Assembly: GCF_030035675.1 (NCBI RefSeq)
Contig: NC_084487.1
Span: 91,956,486 to 92,020,485 of the forward strand
Length of the DNA: 64,000 bases
Direction of reading: 5' to 3'
Source: Rhineura floridana
Lineage: Eukaryota > Chordata > Lepidosauria > Squamata > Rhineuridae
The notes under the pieces were generated by a model. The model saw only the letters and a list, made by a program, of their open reading frames with translations, searched no databases and had not been told where the DNA came from. A program made the translations under genes and the position numbers. Positions 1 to 9,124 of the stretch are shown here, piece by piece; the first letter of the stretch is position 1, and every line of letters starts with the position of its first letter.

Positions 1-255
1 GTTAGGTTGGACGTTACTTGGGGGCGGGAACAAGGGGAAGTCAGCTCCTGGCTGTGATTGGTTAACAGAAGACATGTGCCTCACACTGATTGGACCTCTG
101 CGCAGACTCTCTCTTCCCTCGTGATCTGTGTTAGGAGGCACAAGGGAAGAGGTGAATAGGCAGGGGGGGCCTGCTAGCGTCTGACTCTGAGAGGAAAAAA
201 TGGATGCCGGAGGACAAAGCCAGGGCAAGGACAACGAGAAGAAGGCAGCAGCAGA
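1..255 (+). promoter_or_regulatory. Promoter-like leader of the hAT transposase gene
   Basis: A GC box (GGGGGCGGG, 20-28) and two inverted CCAAT boxes (ATTGG at 57-61 and 89-93) lie within about 75 bp of each other, followed by a G/A-rich leader up to the ATG at 256. No TATA box is seen. This is the usual layout of a TATA-less vertebrate promoter, and it directly precedes an exon that splices in frame to the transposase. Another short frame starts at the upstream ATG at 200, and reads only about 20 codons, so it may act as an upstream ORF. The left boundary and the 5' end of the element are outside the window. Confidence 0.5.
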
Positions 256-274
256 ATGGTGAAGAGCTGTGGAG
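256..274 (+). CDS. hAT transposase, coding exon 1 (19 nt)
   Basis: ATG at 256 reads M-V-K-S-C-G plus one base, then a consensus donor GAG|GTGAGT at 274/275. The exon 2 acceptor (TTTATTACAG, ending 4,103) resumes with AGACGCC, so the split codon becomes GAG and the frame continues as E-T-P-V-A-R-F. This phase match is the reason for choosing this start over the ATG at 4,091, which would lie within the intron just before the acceptor. Such a short first coding exon is an inference from splice signals and needs a transcript. Confidence 0.55.
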
Positions 275-288
275 GTGAGTGATGATGA

Positions 289-290
<2 letters not shown>

Positions 291-320
<30 letters not shown>
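291..320. repeat. (TG)n microsatellite
   Basis: Fifteen uninterrupted TG units lie 16 bp after the exon 1 donor, followed by an imperfect GTGTGTGTGT tract to about 340. UG-rich tracts just after a donor can modulate splicing; that role is inference here. Confidence 0.9.
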
Positions 321-321
<1 letters not shown>

Positions 322-499
322 CCCGGTGTGTGTGTTTTTGGCTGGAGTCTCTGGTTTTGGGGGGGGCTCCGGCTCTCTGGCTACCACCCCTTACTCTCTG
401 GACTCTCAGCTTCAATTTAAAAAAAAAGTAAGTTTCTAGGTGGTCTATTCCCGAGATATACACCAAAACGTCAACTGCCCCCCCGCACAACTTTTTTTA

Positions 500-605
500 A
501 ACAGATCCATGCAGTAGCTACAACTCCCATCAGCCCAATCCAGTGGCCATGCTGGCTGGGGCTCATGGGAGTTGTAGTTTTAAAAAGTAACTTTTCAAAG
601 CTCTG
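500..605. repeat. Hairpin MITE of hAT type
   Basis: The core is an inverted repeat: CTACAACTCCCATCAG on the left and GGGAGTTGTAG on the right, around a GGCCATGCTGGCTGGGG centre. This is a very common squamate MITE core, also seen at 53,795-53,905. Its right end, CTTTTCAAAGCTCTG (591-605), resembles the terminal repeat of the hAT element at 7,074-7,086, so it may be a non-autonomous relative. A matching left terminus is not visible. Confidence 0.5.
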
Positions 606-984
606 GCTGTAACCCCGCCCTTTCATGATTGTAGCCAATGACGCCAGAGTTGTGACTTGTTGATCCAGGCATGCCTAGGCTGAACGTCAGAATATGGTGG
701 CTTTGAGTTTTTTGCAGTTTGCGTAAGTAATATGGCTTAATGTTTTTTTTCCTCTTCTGTCCAAGAGTCAGACCCTGGGCTATGAAATATGAAAGTATTT
801 AATCCAATATCTGCTTTTCTGGGAGTAAAGCCATTTCTGGGAGTAAAGCATGTACCTGGAGTAAACCCCATTGAACTCCATTAGGACTTGCTTTTGAGTA
901 GACATGGTTAGTATTGTGCTGTAAATTAATGGGACTTGTGAGTAAACATAGCGCAGACGTGTTTTTTTTTTTTAAATGAATGAA

Positions 985-1200
985 GTTTATATATTTATTT
1001 TTATTTATTTATTATTTGATTTATATCCTGCCCTTCCTTCCAGTAGGAGTCCAGGGCGGCAAACAAAAGCACTAAAAACACTTTAAAAATCATAAAAACA
1101 GACTTTAAAATATATTAAAACAAAACATCTTTAAAAACATTTTTTTTAAGAAAAAGTTTAAAAACATATTAAAAAGCAATTTCAACACAGACGCAGACTG
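985..1200 (-). repeat. L2-type LINE 3' tail
   Basis: An AATAAA-like microsatellite on the minus strand (TTTATTTATTTATT on +) is followed by ATATCCTGCCCTTCC and CAGGGCGGCAAAC, the usual 3' end of squamate L2 LINEs. Only the 3' untranslated end is present; it sits inside copy A of the shared block. Confidence 0.6.
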
Positions 1201-1395
1201 GGATAAGGTCTCAACTTAAAGGACTTGTTAAAAGAACAAGTTCCTTATCACTTGAGGCTGCAGTTTTCCCTGGTTGAGTAAGCCCCATTGAATACATTGG
1301 GACTTGCTTCTGAGTAAACAAACATAGGATTGCACTATAAATATCTTTACAGGTTATATAAATAAACATATTTGATAGTCATGCTTATATAAATA

Positions 1396-2396
1396 TTTTC
1401 ATAGAATCATAGAATAGTAGAGTTGGAAGGGGCCTATAAGGCCATTAAGTCCAACCCCCTGCTCAATGCAGGAATCCAAATCAAAGCATTCCCGACAGAT
1501 GGCTGTCCAGCTGCCTCTTGAATGCCTCCAGTGTCGGAGATCCCACTACCTCTCTAGTAATTAGTTCCATTGTGGTATGGCTCTAACAGTTAGGAAGCTT
1601 TTCCTGATGTCCAGTCGAAATCTGGCTTCTTGCAACTTGAGCCCATTATTCTTTGTCCTGCACTCTGGGATCATCGAGAAGAGATCCCGGCCCTCCTCTG
1701 TGTGGCAACCTTTCAAGTAATTGAAGAGTGCTATCATATCTCCCCTCAGTCTTCTCTTCTCCAGGTTAAATATGCCCAGTTCCTTCAGTCTCTCCTCATA
1801 GGGCGTTGTTTCCAGTCCCCTGATCATCGTTGCTGCCCTCTTTTGAACCTGTTCCAGTTTGTCTGCATCCTTCTTGAAATGCAGAGACCAGAACTGGACA
1901 CAACACTCAAGATGAGGCCTAACCAGTGCTGAATAGAGGGGAACTAATACTTCACATGATTTGGAAACTACACTTCTGTTAATGCAGCCTGATATAGCAT
2001 TTGCCTTTTTTGCAGCCACATCACACTGTTGGCTCATATTCACCTTGTGATCAACAACAATTCCAAGATCCTTCTTGCATGTCGTACTGCTGAGCCAAGT
2101 ATCCCCCATGTTATAACTGTGCATTTGGTTTCTTTTTCCTAAGTGTAGAACTTTGCATTTATCCCTGTTGAATTTCATTCTGTTGTTTTCAGCCCAATGC
2201 TCCAGCCTATCAAGGTCCCTTTGAATTTTCTTTCTGTCTTCCACGGTATTAGCTATGCCCCCCAATTTTGTATCATCTGCAAATTTGATAAGCATGCTCT
2301 GTACCTCCTCATCCAAGTAGTTAATAAAAATGTTGAAGAGCACTGGGCCCAGGGCTGAGCCCTGTGGTACCCCACTCATTACTTCCACCCAGTTTT
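1396..2396 (-). mobile_element. CR1 LINE, 5'-truncated
   Basis: The minus-strand 3' end carries the CR1 hallmark TAGAATCATAGAATAGTAGA (+ strand, about 1,402-1,421) and the 3' untranslated region that precedes it. The coding part runs to 2,388 and is cut off at its 5' end, as is usual for CR1. It interrupts copy A of the shared block, whose homology to 31.2-31.5 kb stops at 1,395 and resumes at about 2,397, giving sharp insertion boundaries. Confidence 0.9.
1561..2388 (-). CDS. CR1 reverse transcriptase, C-terminal 275 residues
   Basis: The frame stays open for 275 codons. It starts in the RT palm with GVPQGSALGP, followed by the catalytic box FADDTKL (the Y of YADD is F) and the thumb/C-terminal region with SALVRPHLE, RAATMIRGLE and PYEERLKELG, all standard for CR1. 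The endonuclease and the first half of the RT are missing through 5' truncation, so this is a dead-on-arrival copy, not a functional gene. The first codon is simply where the open frame begins. The long intact frame argues for a fairly young insertion. Confidence 0.85.
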   Translation of the reverse strand: MEVMSGVPQGSALGPVLFNIFINYLDEEVQSMLIKFADDTKLGGIANTVEDRKKIQRDLDRLEHWAENNRMKFNRDKCKVLHLGKRNQMHSYNMGDTWLSSTTCKKDLGIVVDHKVNMSQQCDVAAKKANAISGCINRSVVSKSCEVLVPLYSALVRPHLECCVQFWSLHFKKDADKLEQVQKRAATMIRGLETTPYEERLKELGIFNLEKRRLRGDMIALFNYLKGCHTEEGRDLFSMIPECRTKNNGLKLQEARFRLDIRKSFLTVRAIPQWN

Positions 2397-2616
2397 GTCA
2401 TGCTGTGTCCCTATAAGTATCCAATTGCATACTATGGTTGTACAATACTTCCTTTACATTTTAAGTATGCCTTGGGGTAGTCATGGTTCTCCATTGTTTT
2501 CATCCTGAGGGGCAGATAGGCTGAGAAATGGTGAGTAGCCCATGGTCACCCACTACACTTTATAGCTTATTTCCATTTTGAAAAATTAATTAAAACAATT
2601 TACATGCAGGCAAAAT

Positions 2617-2833
2617 TTATTAAGCGGATTCACACAATATGTGTAAAGCACATCCAACTCGTATTTAAAGCGCATGACTTCCCCTAAAGAATTCTGGGAA
2701 GTGTCATTTCCCCCTCACAGTTATAGTTCTCACCACTCTTAACAAACTGCAGTTCCCATGATTCTGTGGTGGGATACATGTGCTTCAAATGGGTGTTGAA
2801 TGTGCTTTAAAGGAATGGTGTGGATCTGCCCTA
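2617..2833. repeat. MITE with imperfect palindrome (GGCAGATCCACACC type)
   Basis: The right end reads GGTGTGGATCTGCC on +, and the interior contains GACTTCCCC, GAATTCTGGGAAGTG and AACTGCAGTTCCCATGATTC, arranged as a long imperfect inverted repeat. The same MITE occurs in reverse orientation at 57,485-57,695, with the same flanking sequence, so it was already inside the shared block before the block dispersed. Confidence 0.7.
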
Positions 2834-2890
2834 GGTATGATGTTCATTCAAGAGTGAATTGAAAAGAACAATTTTAAAAGATACTTTATA

Positions 2891-3757
2891 TATATATAAA
2901 TATATATATACAGAAAGAAAGAAAGAAGAGATGTAAAGGGGAGTATTTCTTTAGATGTTACCCTACTTTCCATTTTTGCTTTCTATTTGCTTCTAGCCCT
3001 ATTCTGTTACTGTCCAGTACACATGAAGAAGGGGCAGTGAGGGCAACTCCCAAACCTGGGTGTTACGCCTCCAAGTTAGTTACTTAGAACTAGGTATGCC
3101 TTTCCTATCTACGATGTATTTCTATAAATGAAATAGCTTTTCTTATTTTACTAAGTCTTACGTCTCAGTGATCTCAGTGCAGGGTAAAAGCCTGCCACAA
3201 ACACACACATTGGCACACACAAGCATCATAGACTGTTGACAATCTCTGCTAATATCTATACAAATGTACATAACATGCATCACCTGAACTCACATGATCT
3301 AGAGTTACCTTAGATCTTGCAAGATTTGCAAATGAGAAGCAATAGGGTTTTATATTAGTTCTGATTGTCTATTGGGCTATCATAGGTTATATGTTTTTTT
3401 CATTTTCTATGGCAAAAACTCCAGCTTCAGTGGAATTTATGTGATGTGTTCTAATCATTTGAATTTGGCTAATGAATGCTTTATTCTTTCATCAGAACTT
3501 TAGCAGTAGTACTAAAATATTAATAAAAAAGAAAAGGGAAAGAAAAAATACTTTACATACATCATTCAGCTGTATTGCTAATTATAGATATAGATATAAA
3601 AGATAAACGGCATTTTGTCAAAAGTATTTTTGTCTACATTTTATACCTCATCCTTGGTTTTCCAAGCTTGGCATGGAATGCTTCTCATACAGAATTAATT
3701 TGAAATGCTGCATATTTATTATCATAATCATCATATTCAAAATAAAAAATATGTGTA
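2891..3757. other. No gene recognised (hAT intron 1)
   Basis: The stretch holds a TATATA/AAAGAAAG low-complexity tract (2,888-2,930), AT-rich sequence and a short GATATA run near 3,588. No coding frame or known repeat was recognised. Confidence 0.5.
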
Positions 3758-3885
3758 CCGCCTTCAAGTTGATTCCAACTTATGGTGACCCTATGAATAG
3801 GGTTTTCATGAGGCTGAGAGGCAGTGACTGGCCCAAGGTCACCCAGTGAGCTTCATGGCTATGTGGGGATTTGAACCCTAGTCTC
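3758..3885 (-). repeat. Sauria-type SINE (BovB-tailed), antisense
   Basis: On + it begins with the BovB-derived tail GCCTTCAAGTTGATTCC and TTATGGTGACCCTATGAA, then the body GAGGCTGAGAGGCAGTGACT and GGCCCAAGGTCACCCAG. It ends in a tRNA-derived B box on the minus strand (GGGATTTGAACCC on +). This order (tRNA head, unrelated body, BovB tail) is the Sauria SINE plan. A further MIR-like stretch with ACAACCCTGTGAGATAG follows to about 3,940. Confidence 0.75.
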
Positions 3886-4103
3886 ATTTTGTTCTCACAA
3901 CAACCCTGTGAGATAGTAGGTTAGACTGGCCCAGGCAGGGTTATTCAGTGAGCAAAAATGATGCAAATAGGATCTCTTTTAATTGTGCTATCAACCTGCT
4001 TACTTCCAGTCTGACTGGGGGATCTTGCAGCATGGGGAAGAGATGGGGGCACATCACAGCTGAAGTTCACCCATATAGGAGCATTATCTCTTGTTTATTA
4101 CAG

Positions 4104-4435
4104 AGACGCCTGTTGCACGTTTTGCTGCTGAGAGCAGCAGTCAGTTAGTGCGGCCACTTGAGTCACAGCTTGTTGATCCTGAGGAGGCAAAACTAGAAAG
4201 TGAGGTTCAGAAAGGAGCCCCTGTGCACGAGGAGGAGGAGGGCATGAAGCAGTGCCAGTTGCCCACAGCCACATCTGCAGAACAGCAAGTACCATGGTTT
4301 GGCTTTGAGAAAGCTTGTACATTTGTGAGCCAGAGTGGGAAAAATGTTGTTGTACGATGCAATTACTGCCTTCCAAGGATCAAAAATCTGAGATCAGCTG
4401 TTTCCTCCTCATCCAATGTGAAGAAACATTTTGAG
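4104..4435 (+). CDS. hAT transposase, coding exon 2 (BED zinc finger)
   Basis: The exon lies between an acceptor TTGTTTATTACAG (ending 4,103) and a donor TTTGAG|GTAAGC (4,435/4,436). It encodes residues 7-117: an acidic, low-complexity N-terminus followed by a BED-type zinc finger with C92 and C95 (RCNYC), H115 (KKHFE) and, across the splice, H120 (RAH). BED fingers in hAT transposases bind the transposon ends. The finger is split by intron 2 between its last two ligands, which favours the splicing model, because unspliced translation would lose the second histidine. Confidence 0.85.
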
Positions 4436-4548
4436 GTAAGCCTTTGTCATGCTGGTCCTCAAAGAGTGTCCATTGTCTATTTATGTTTAAATTGTGAAGT
4501 TCCTCTTCCATTTTTTTCTTGGATTCATGCTTTGTTCTTCTTCCTCAG

Positions 4549-5996
4549 AGGGCACACCCTGAGAAGCTGAGAGCAATTGAAGAAGCAATAAAGGCAAGGA
4601 GACGTGGCCTTCCTGAACCAATGCATGACACCCCTCCTCCCAAAATGCTGAAGCAGCAGCAGACAACCCTTGAGAGGTGGGGATCTGGCAGGGAGCCTGT
4701 CACCCAGAGCAATCTCGACAGGAGAATCATTGATTTCATTGTAGAGGAGACATTACCACTTCAGACTGTGGACAAACCATCATTCATTAATCTGGTTCGC
4801 ATTGGACTCCCCAAAGATCTCACCATCATATGTGCCAAGACTCTGAGAGACAGAATTGAGAAGAGAGCATGCCACATGAGAGAAACTCTTGCAAACCGAA
4901 TGGGTGCTGTGGCATATATAGCAACCACTGCAGATTGTTGGACCAATGGCAAGAAGAGTTACTTTGGGGTAACAGCCCACTGGATCAACCCAACTACCCT
5001 GAAACGTGAGGTCGGGGCCTTGGCTTGTAAGCGTCTGAAGGGGCGCCATACATACGATGTCCTTTCAAAAGCACTGCATGATGTACATGTGCAGTACAGG
5101 ATCCACAACAAAGTTATGTGCACTACTACAGACAATGGCTCCAACTTTGTGAAAGCGTTCAGAGTTTTCATGGCCAAAGAACCAGTGGAAGCTGCAGGCA
5201 TCAGTGACGATGATGGTGATAACCAGGAGGAGGAGGAGGCTGGGGTGGAGTTTGTGCCTATCTGTGAGATCCGGGACACAGGACCTGAGGCAGAGGAAGA
5301 AGCTGCAGACTCAGGAGAGGATTTTGTTTTACCACCACACCAGAGAGGTGCTAGCCACACCCTCAACCTTGTGGCAACACAAGACATAGAGGCCATGCTT
5401 TCTGACTCCTCCAAAAGTAGTCTTCTTGGTCCTTTCAAGAAACAGTTTCGTTCTTTGATGGGAAAGTGCAGCAAGCTGTGGTCCAAGCAGAACCAGTCAG
5501 CCCAGATTGCTGAGTATATCCATGCGCAATGTGGTGTGTATCTGAAGGTACCGAATAAGACCAGGTGGAATTCCACCTTTGATGCGTTGAAGCAACTACA
5601 TGAGCTCCTGTCAACTGTGCCACTAAAAATGCATGCCATAATGGACCGCTGCTCCTTGTCCAGGATCACAGCTGCTGAGATTGAAGTGGTACAGGAATAC
5701 ACAGAGATTATGAAGCCACTAGCCCAGTCCCTAGATATCCTGCAACGGGAGAACGGCATGTTCATGGGGTATTTGCTACCAACACTCTGCAATCTGGACC
5801 ACAAGTTAGAAGGACTGGAAAACAAACCTGAGAGGTACACATACTGTTTTCAGCTGCTGAGAGGTGTGCGCGAAGCCCTAAGAAAGCAGTTTGCAGCTAT
5901 CTGGGAGGACAAGAGGCTTCTTCTGGCAGCCTGCCTACACCCTCGCTTCAAACTAGATTGGTTGGAATCGTGTCAGGCCACCACCCATACCAACAA
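4549..5996 (+). CDS. hAT transposase, coding exon 3 (catalytic core)
   Basis: The exon runs from an acceptor CTTCTTCCTCAG (ending 4,548) to a donor ACAA|GTAAGA (5,996/5,997) and encodes about residues 118-600. It contains the RNase H-like core of hAT transposases: first aspartate D246 in TTADCWTNGKKSYFGVTAHW, second aspartate D312 in TTTDNGSN, then a strongly acidic insert (about 337-375), the conserved RGASHTLNL segment (H387) and the RWNSTFDAL segment of the insertion domain. There is no stop or frameshift in 1,448 nt. Several long frames on the opposite strand are only shadows of this exon. Confidence 0.92.
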
Positions 5997-6326
5997 GTAA
6001 GAACATTAGGGAAGCCCTTTGGGTGGATTACTCCAAGGGAAATGTTGTCTCAAGGGAGGCATCAGAGGGCTTAAGGTGGTAGGCAGGGGCTGGGCCTTTT
6101 CTTCCTGGGGCTCCTCATCACAACCTTGGGTTGCTGCAGGTAATCCTTAAGGGTCTGCTGTGCTGTCCCATGAGTGTGGTGACTTGGTCACCTTCCTACC
6201 TTCCATGTCATCATCCACAGGCTCAGGCTGGACCCTGAACCAGGGGACATGACAAGCATCAGGAAATGAAGAGCAGATGATGGTTTCCTAACATATATGT
6301 GTTAACATATCCTCTTTCTTTCTTAG

Positions 6327-6717
6327 ATACACAATGGAAGCCTTGCTGAAAGCTGAAATAAAGATGGGTGTACTTAATGAGGACAGTGATCAGTCTTCAG
6401 ATAAAGACCAGGAAGGAGATGACTTAGCAGATGACTTCTTTAACTTTCTGCCCCAGGGCAAGAAGTCAGCAGTGGACACTGCTGAGGAGGAACTGGTGAG
6501 GTACCTGAGGTCTCCCAGCAGGGAAGTGTCATCACTCCATGGCTTTCCACGTGTGCTGCAGTGTTTTTTGCAGCACAACACAGGCATGCCTTCAAGCGCC
6601 GCAGTAGAACGCCTGTTCAGTACTGGTGGCAACGTAATGACTGTAAAAAGACATTCCTTGTCTGACATGCTCTTTGAGCATCTTGTTCTTTTGAGACATA
6701 ACAGAAACATATTATAA
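6327..6717 (+). CDS. hAT transposase, coding exon 4 (dimerisation domain)
   Basis: The acceptor CTTTCTTTCTTAG ends at 6,326; the split codon AA|A restores K600, followed by Y-T-M-E-A-L-L. An acidic linker leads to the hAT C-terminal dimerisation motif: YLRSPSREVS, then SSAAVERLFSTGGNV with the catalytic glutamate E694, and HLVLLRHNRNIL at the end. The TAA is at 6,715-6,717. With the other exons this gives 729 residues, within the usual 600-800 for the family. No canonical AATAAA was found shortly after the stop. Confidence 0.9.
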
Positions 6718-7073
6718 AAGCATTTCAAGTGTAAAATTTGATTTCAAGAGTTGGGGTATCTTCATTGCTTGGGGGGATGTGAGATTCTGTTATGCCATTA
6801 TGTTAATCTTATGGATAAAATTTTTTATTCTACTACCCCCTGTGTGTGTGTGTTTATTTTTAATATTGTTTTAGGCTTCTTAGATGTGCAACAGCCAAGG
6901 CCAGCACCTTGTAGGAGTTTTTTTTAAAAAGCAACTGAAATGTAATTGTAGTGATTACTTTTGAGAAAAAGTAAAGTAATCAGTTACTTTCAGAGCAATT
7001 GTAATTGTAACGGTAATTACTACTTTTTGGGCCAAGTAATTGTAACTGTAATTTATTACTTTTCGAAAGTAAT

Positions 7074-7086
7074 CTTCCAAGCTCTG
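7074..7086 (+). repeat. 3' terminal inverted repeat of the hAT element
   Basis: CTTCCAAGCTCTG ends the AT-rich subterminal zone. Read on the other strand it is CAGAGCTTGGAAG, the C-A-G-rich kind of end known for hAT elements. Homology and composition change sharply after it. The 5' partner is outside the window. Confidence 0.7.
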
Positions 7087-7094
7087 CTGCCTCC

Positions 7095-7807
7095 TTTCCC
7101 TTCAGCCTCATGTGGCCCCCCAATCTGTTCCGTTGGTTTGAAGAATAGGGGGCTGTAGGGGGAAGGAGAATTGGAGCCTCCGCTGGATTATAGTCCTGTC
7201 TGCAAGTGGGACAATTCTGGATCCAGCTAGTCTCTAGGTCTGAGGCATGAAATCATCCATTTGAAGACATGGTACATGAAATTCAGTATTGAAAATAATA
7301 TTGGTAGGTGGAGCTTTCAGAATTGACCCTAAATCAGTATTGTAATTTGTAATGGAATGTTATAGCTCAGAATTCACTATAGCAGACCAAGGACAAATTT
7401 TTGGAAGTAAACTTATTTTCCATGCTACTTCTTAATAAAGATTTTAACCCCCCCCCACAGAGAAATTCAGAAGAAAAAAAACTTCTGCTCCCCCACCCCC
7501 CCCCATTTTTCCAGGTATTTTTGCCCTTGAAAAATGTGGGGGGAAATCCCAGAAAAAATAGGGAAAAGCCCCTCCCCCAATTTTTCAGGTTTTGTTTCTG
7601 GGCCTTTAATCTCTGGTTCTTAGCCAAAATTGGGGACATGGGGATCTGCTTTATACCAGTTCAGACTATTCAGTTAAGGCCTACTGAGCAGATCCATTGA
7701 AATGAATGAACCTAAGTTAGTCATATTAATTTCAGTGGGGCTACTCTGCATAGGATTAGTATTGAAAAGTATCCAATTTGTCCATCTAGTTTAGTATTGT
7801 TTATTAC
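7095..7807. other. No gene recognised; low-complexity and repeat remnants
   Basis: The stretch includes C- and A-rich runs (about 7,447-7,505) and a remnant of an abundant reptile repeat near 7,690-7,760 (TCAGTGGGGCTACTCTGC). The open frames over 7,367-7,700 on both strands arise from homopolymers and have no recognisable domain. Confidence 0.5.
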
Positions 7808-7915
7808 CAAAAACTAGAGGAAGGCAATGGTAAACCACCTCTGAATACCGCATACCATGAAAACCCTATTCATAGGGTTGCCATAAGTCAGGATCAACTT
7901 GAAGGCAGTCCACTA
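7808..7915 (+). repeat. Sauria-type SINE, 3' part
   Basis: GGAAGGCAATGGTAAACCAC, CCATGAAAACCCTATTCATA, then GTTGCCATAAGTCAGGATCA and CTTGAAGGCAGTCC: the body and BovB-like tail of the SINE in sense orientation. The tRNA head is not present. Confidence 0.65.
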
Positions 7916-7919
7916 CTAA

Positions 7920-8755
7920 AAAGCTCTCCAGGGTCTTGTTGGCAGACGTCTTTCCTTTTTTTTTTACAATAATTTTTATTCAAATTTTCATAAAACAAAC
8001 AAAACAAAATCATAAAACATTCAAAGACAAAAAACAAAACAAAACAAAAATGATTAAACAAAAAAATAAAATGTTGACTTCCCATTTGTCGCAGATCAGT
8101 TATAGGTCTACAATATATAACAATCCTGTCTCTTAAATTATATTATAAAATCACTTTCCTCCAGTAGTTATCTTAATTAATCATCAAATCTCATAAACAT
8201 TACTTTATTCTTTCCACAAAAAGTCAAAGAGAGGTTTCAATTCTTTAAGAAATATATTTATCAATTTTTCTCCAAATAAACATGTTGATTAATCCATCTC
8301 AATAATAATAATAATCTTATTGTCATAACCATAGTCCAAATAAACATATCGATTAATCCATCTCATCAAAATCTGTTAGGTTCAATAATTTCAATAGCCA
8401 TTATTCCATTATCCATATTAATTCCATCTTCCATCTTCAATAGTCCTGTTAAGTCCAGTAATTTCAGTGTCCAATCTTCCATTATCAGTATTCCATAATA
8501 ATCTTGCTGTCATAGCCATAGTCATATAATAAGAGTCTGATGGGAATTTCCTCTATCCCAAATATTTTCTTGCCATCGATTCTGAATAAGTTGCTGAAAT
8601 ATTGTTGTAAAGTCATATCTCTGTTCTTCTGCTGTTGGCAGACGTCTTTCCCATCACCTGCTTCTGGGTATTTTAAATGAAGATGCCAGGGACTGAACCT
8701 GGGACAGTCTGCACATAATACATTTGTTCTGTCGTTGAGTGATGGTCTCTCCCCA
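7920..8755 (-). repeat. tRNA-derived SINE, antisense, split by the LINE fragment
   Basis: The sequence before 7,956 and after 8,634 forms one SINE: TCTCCAGGGTCTTG on the left, then GATGCCAGGGACTGAACCTG and the antisense tRNA B box near 8,690-8,705. The same SINE occurs at 54,100-54,490 (both strands) and 57,270-57,425. Confidence 0.6.
7938..8651 (-). mobile_element. Poly(A)-tailed LINE 3' fragment with 18-bp target duplication
   Basis: The 18-bp sequence GTTGGCAGACGTCTTTCC occurs at 7,938-7,955 and exactly again at 8,634-8,651. The insert between them (7,956-8,633) begins with a T-run on +, so it is a poly(A)-tailed minus-strand insertion. The A/T-rich body contains internally repeated phrases (CTTATTGTCATAACCATAGTC and a similar one near 8,500) and no coding frame. 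Long duplications plus a poly(A) tail are the signature of L1-type retrotransposition; assignment to L1 is inference. Confidence 0.8.
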
Positions 8756-9124
8756 GATTTTACTACCTTGTGAAAATAGACATGAAATTAAACTGAAAAG
8801 ATTTTATTCTTTTTGCCTCACTTGAGTCATCTGGAGCTATTTCCACTACAGTAACCTTTCTACAGTACATCTTAACTTGAGGCACATAGTGGCTGAATTT
8901 GGGAGGTTTATTTGTAGGACATGTGGGTTAGTTGGTCTCATATCCCAGCAGGAAGTTATACTAGAGGCTTCCTTGCAAGTATGATTCTTGTTTCTTTTAA
9001 AGCTGGGTTGGAAAAACTCAGGGTTGGGGGCAAAATGCGACCCTACAGTCTATCTAGCCTTTGGAACTCTTCCCAGGCCACACATCCTCTCCAGGCCACA
9101 CCCCTCACTGCTTCAAACCCCATA
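8756..9124. other. No gene recognised
   Basis: Ordinary single-copy-looking sequence; two overlapping short frames at 8,921-9,197 reach into the MITE that follows and have no domain. Confidence 0.5.

Larger units (their letters stand above)
335..2890 (-). repeat. Shared repeat block, copy A (in hAT intron 1)
   Basis: Read on the minus strand, this stretch matches, with interruptions, 57,430-59,055 (copy C) and 31,197-32,860 (copy B). Matching landmarks include GAGATATACACCAAAAC (455-471, against the minus reading of 58,918-58,934), the segment around 840-930, the segment 1,255-1,395 and the segment 2,400-2,560. Copy A is interrupted by an L2 tail, a CR1 (1,396-2,396) and a hairpin MITE near 500-605. 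Together with copy C it also shares an internal MITE and its flank up to about 2,890. I do not recognise the family. It may be an independent repeat or part of the hAT family's own intron 1. Confidence 0.7.
1..7086 (+). mobile_element. hAT DNA transposon, 5' end beyond the window
   Basis: The element carries a four-exon transposase gene and ends at 7,086 with the terminal repeat CTTCCAAGCTCTG. Before that end lies an AT-rich subterminal zone (about 6,950-7,073) with repeated short motifs such as GTAATTGTAA and AGTAAT, typical of hAT ends. The next 8 bases (CTGCCTCC, 7,087-7,094) would be the target duplication, but the partner copy is upstream of the window. Intron 1 has been enlarged by later insertions: a CR1, an L2 tail, a SINE and MITEs. 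If these are set aside, the gene looks undamaged, which suggests a recent or constrained element. Confidence 0.85.

Noticed and set aside
4959-5840. 293-codon open frame on the minus strand
   Set aside because: It is antisense to the catalytic exon of the hAT transposase and has no domain of its own.
7367-7700. Two opposite frames of 90-99 codons
   Set aside because: They are created by poly-C and poly-A runs and encode Pro/Lys/Phe low complexity.
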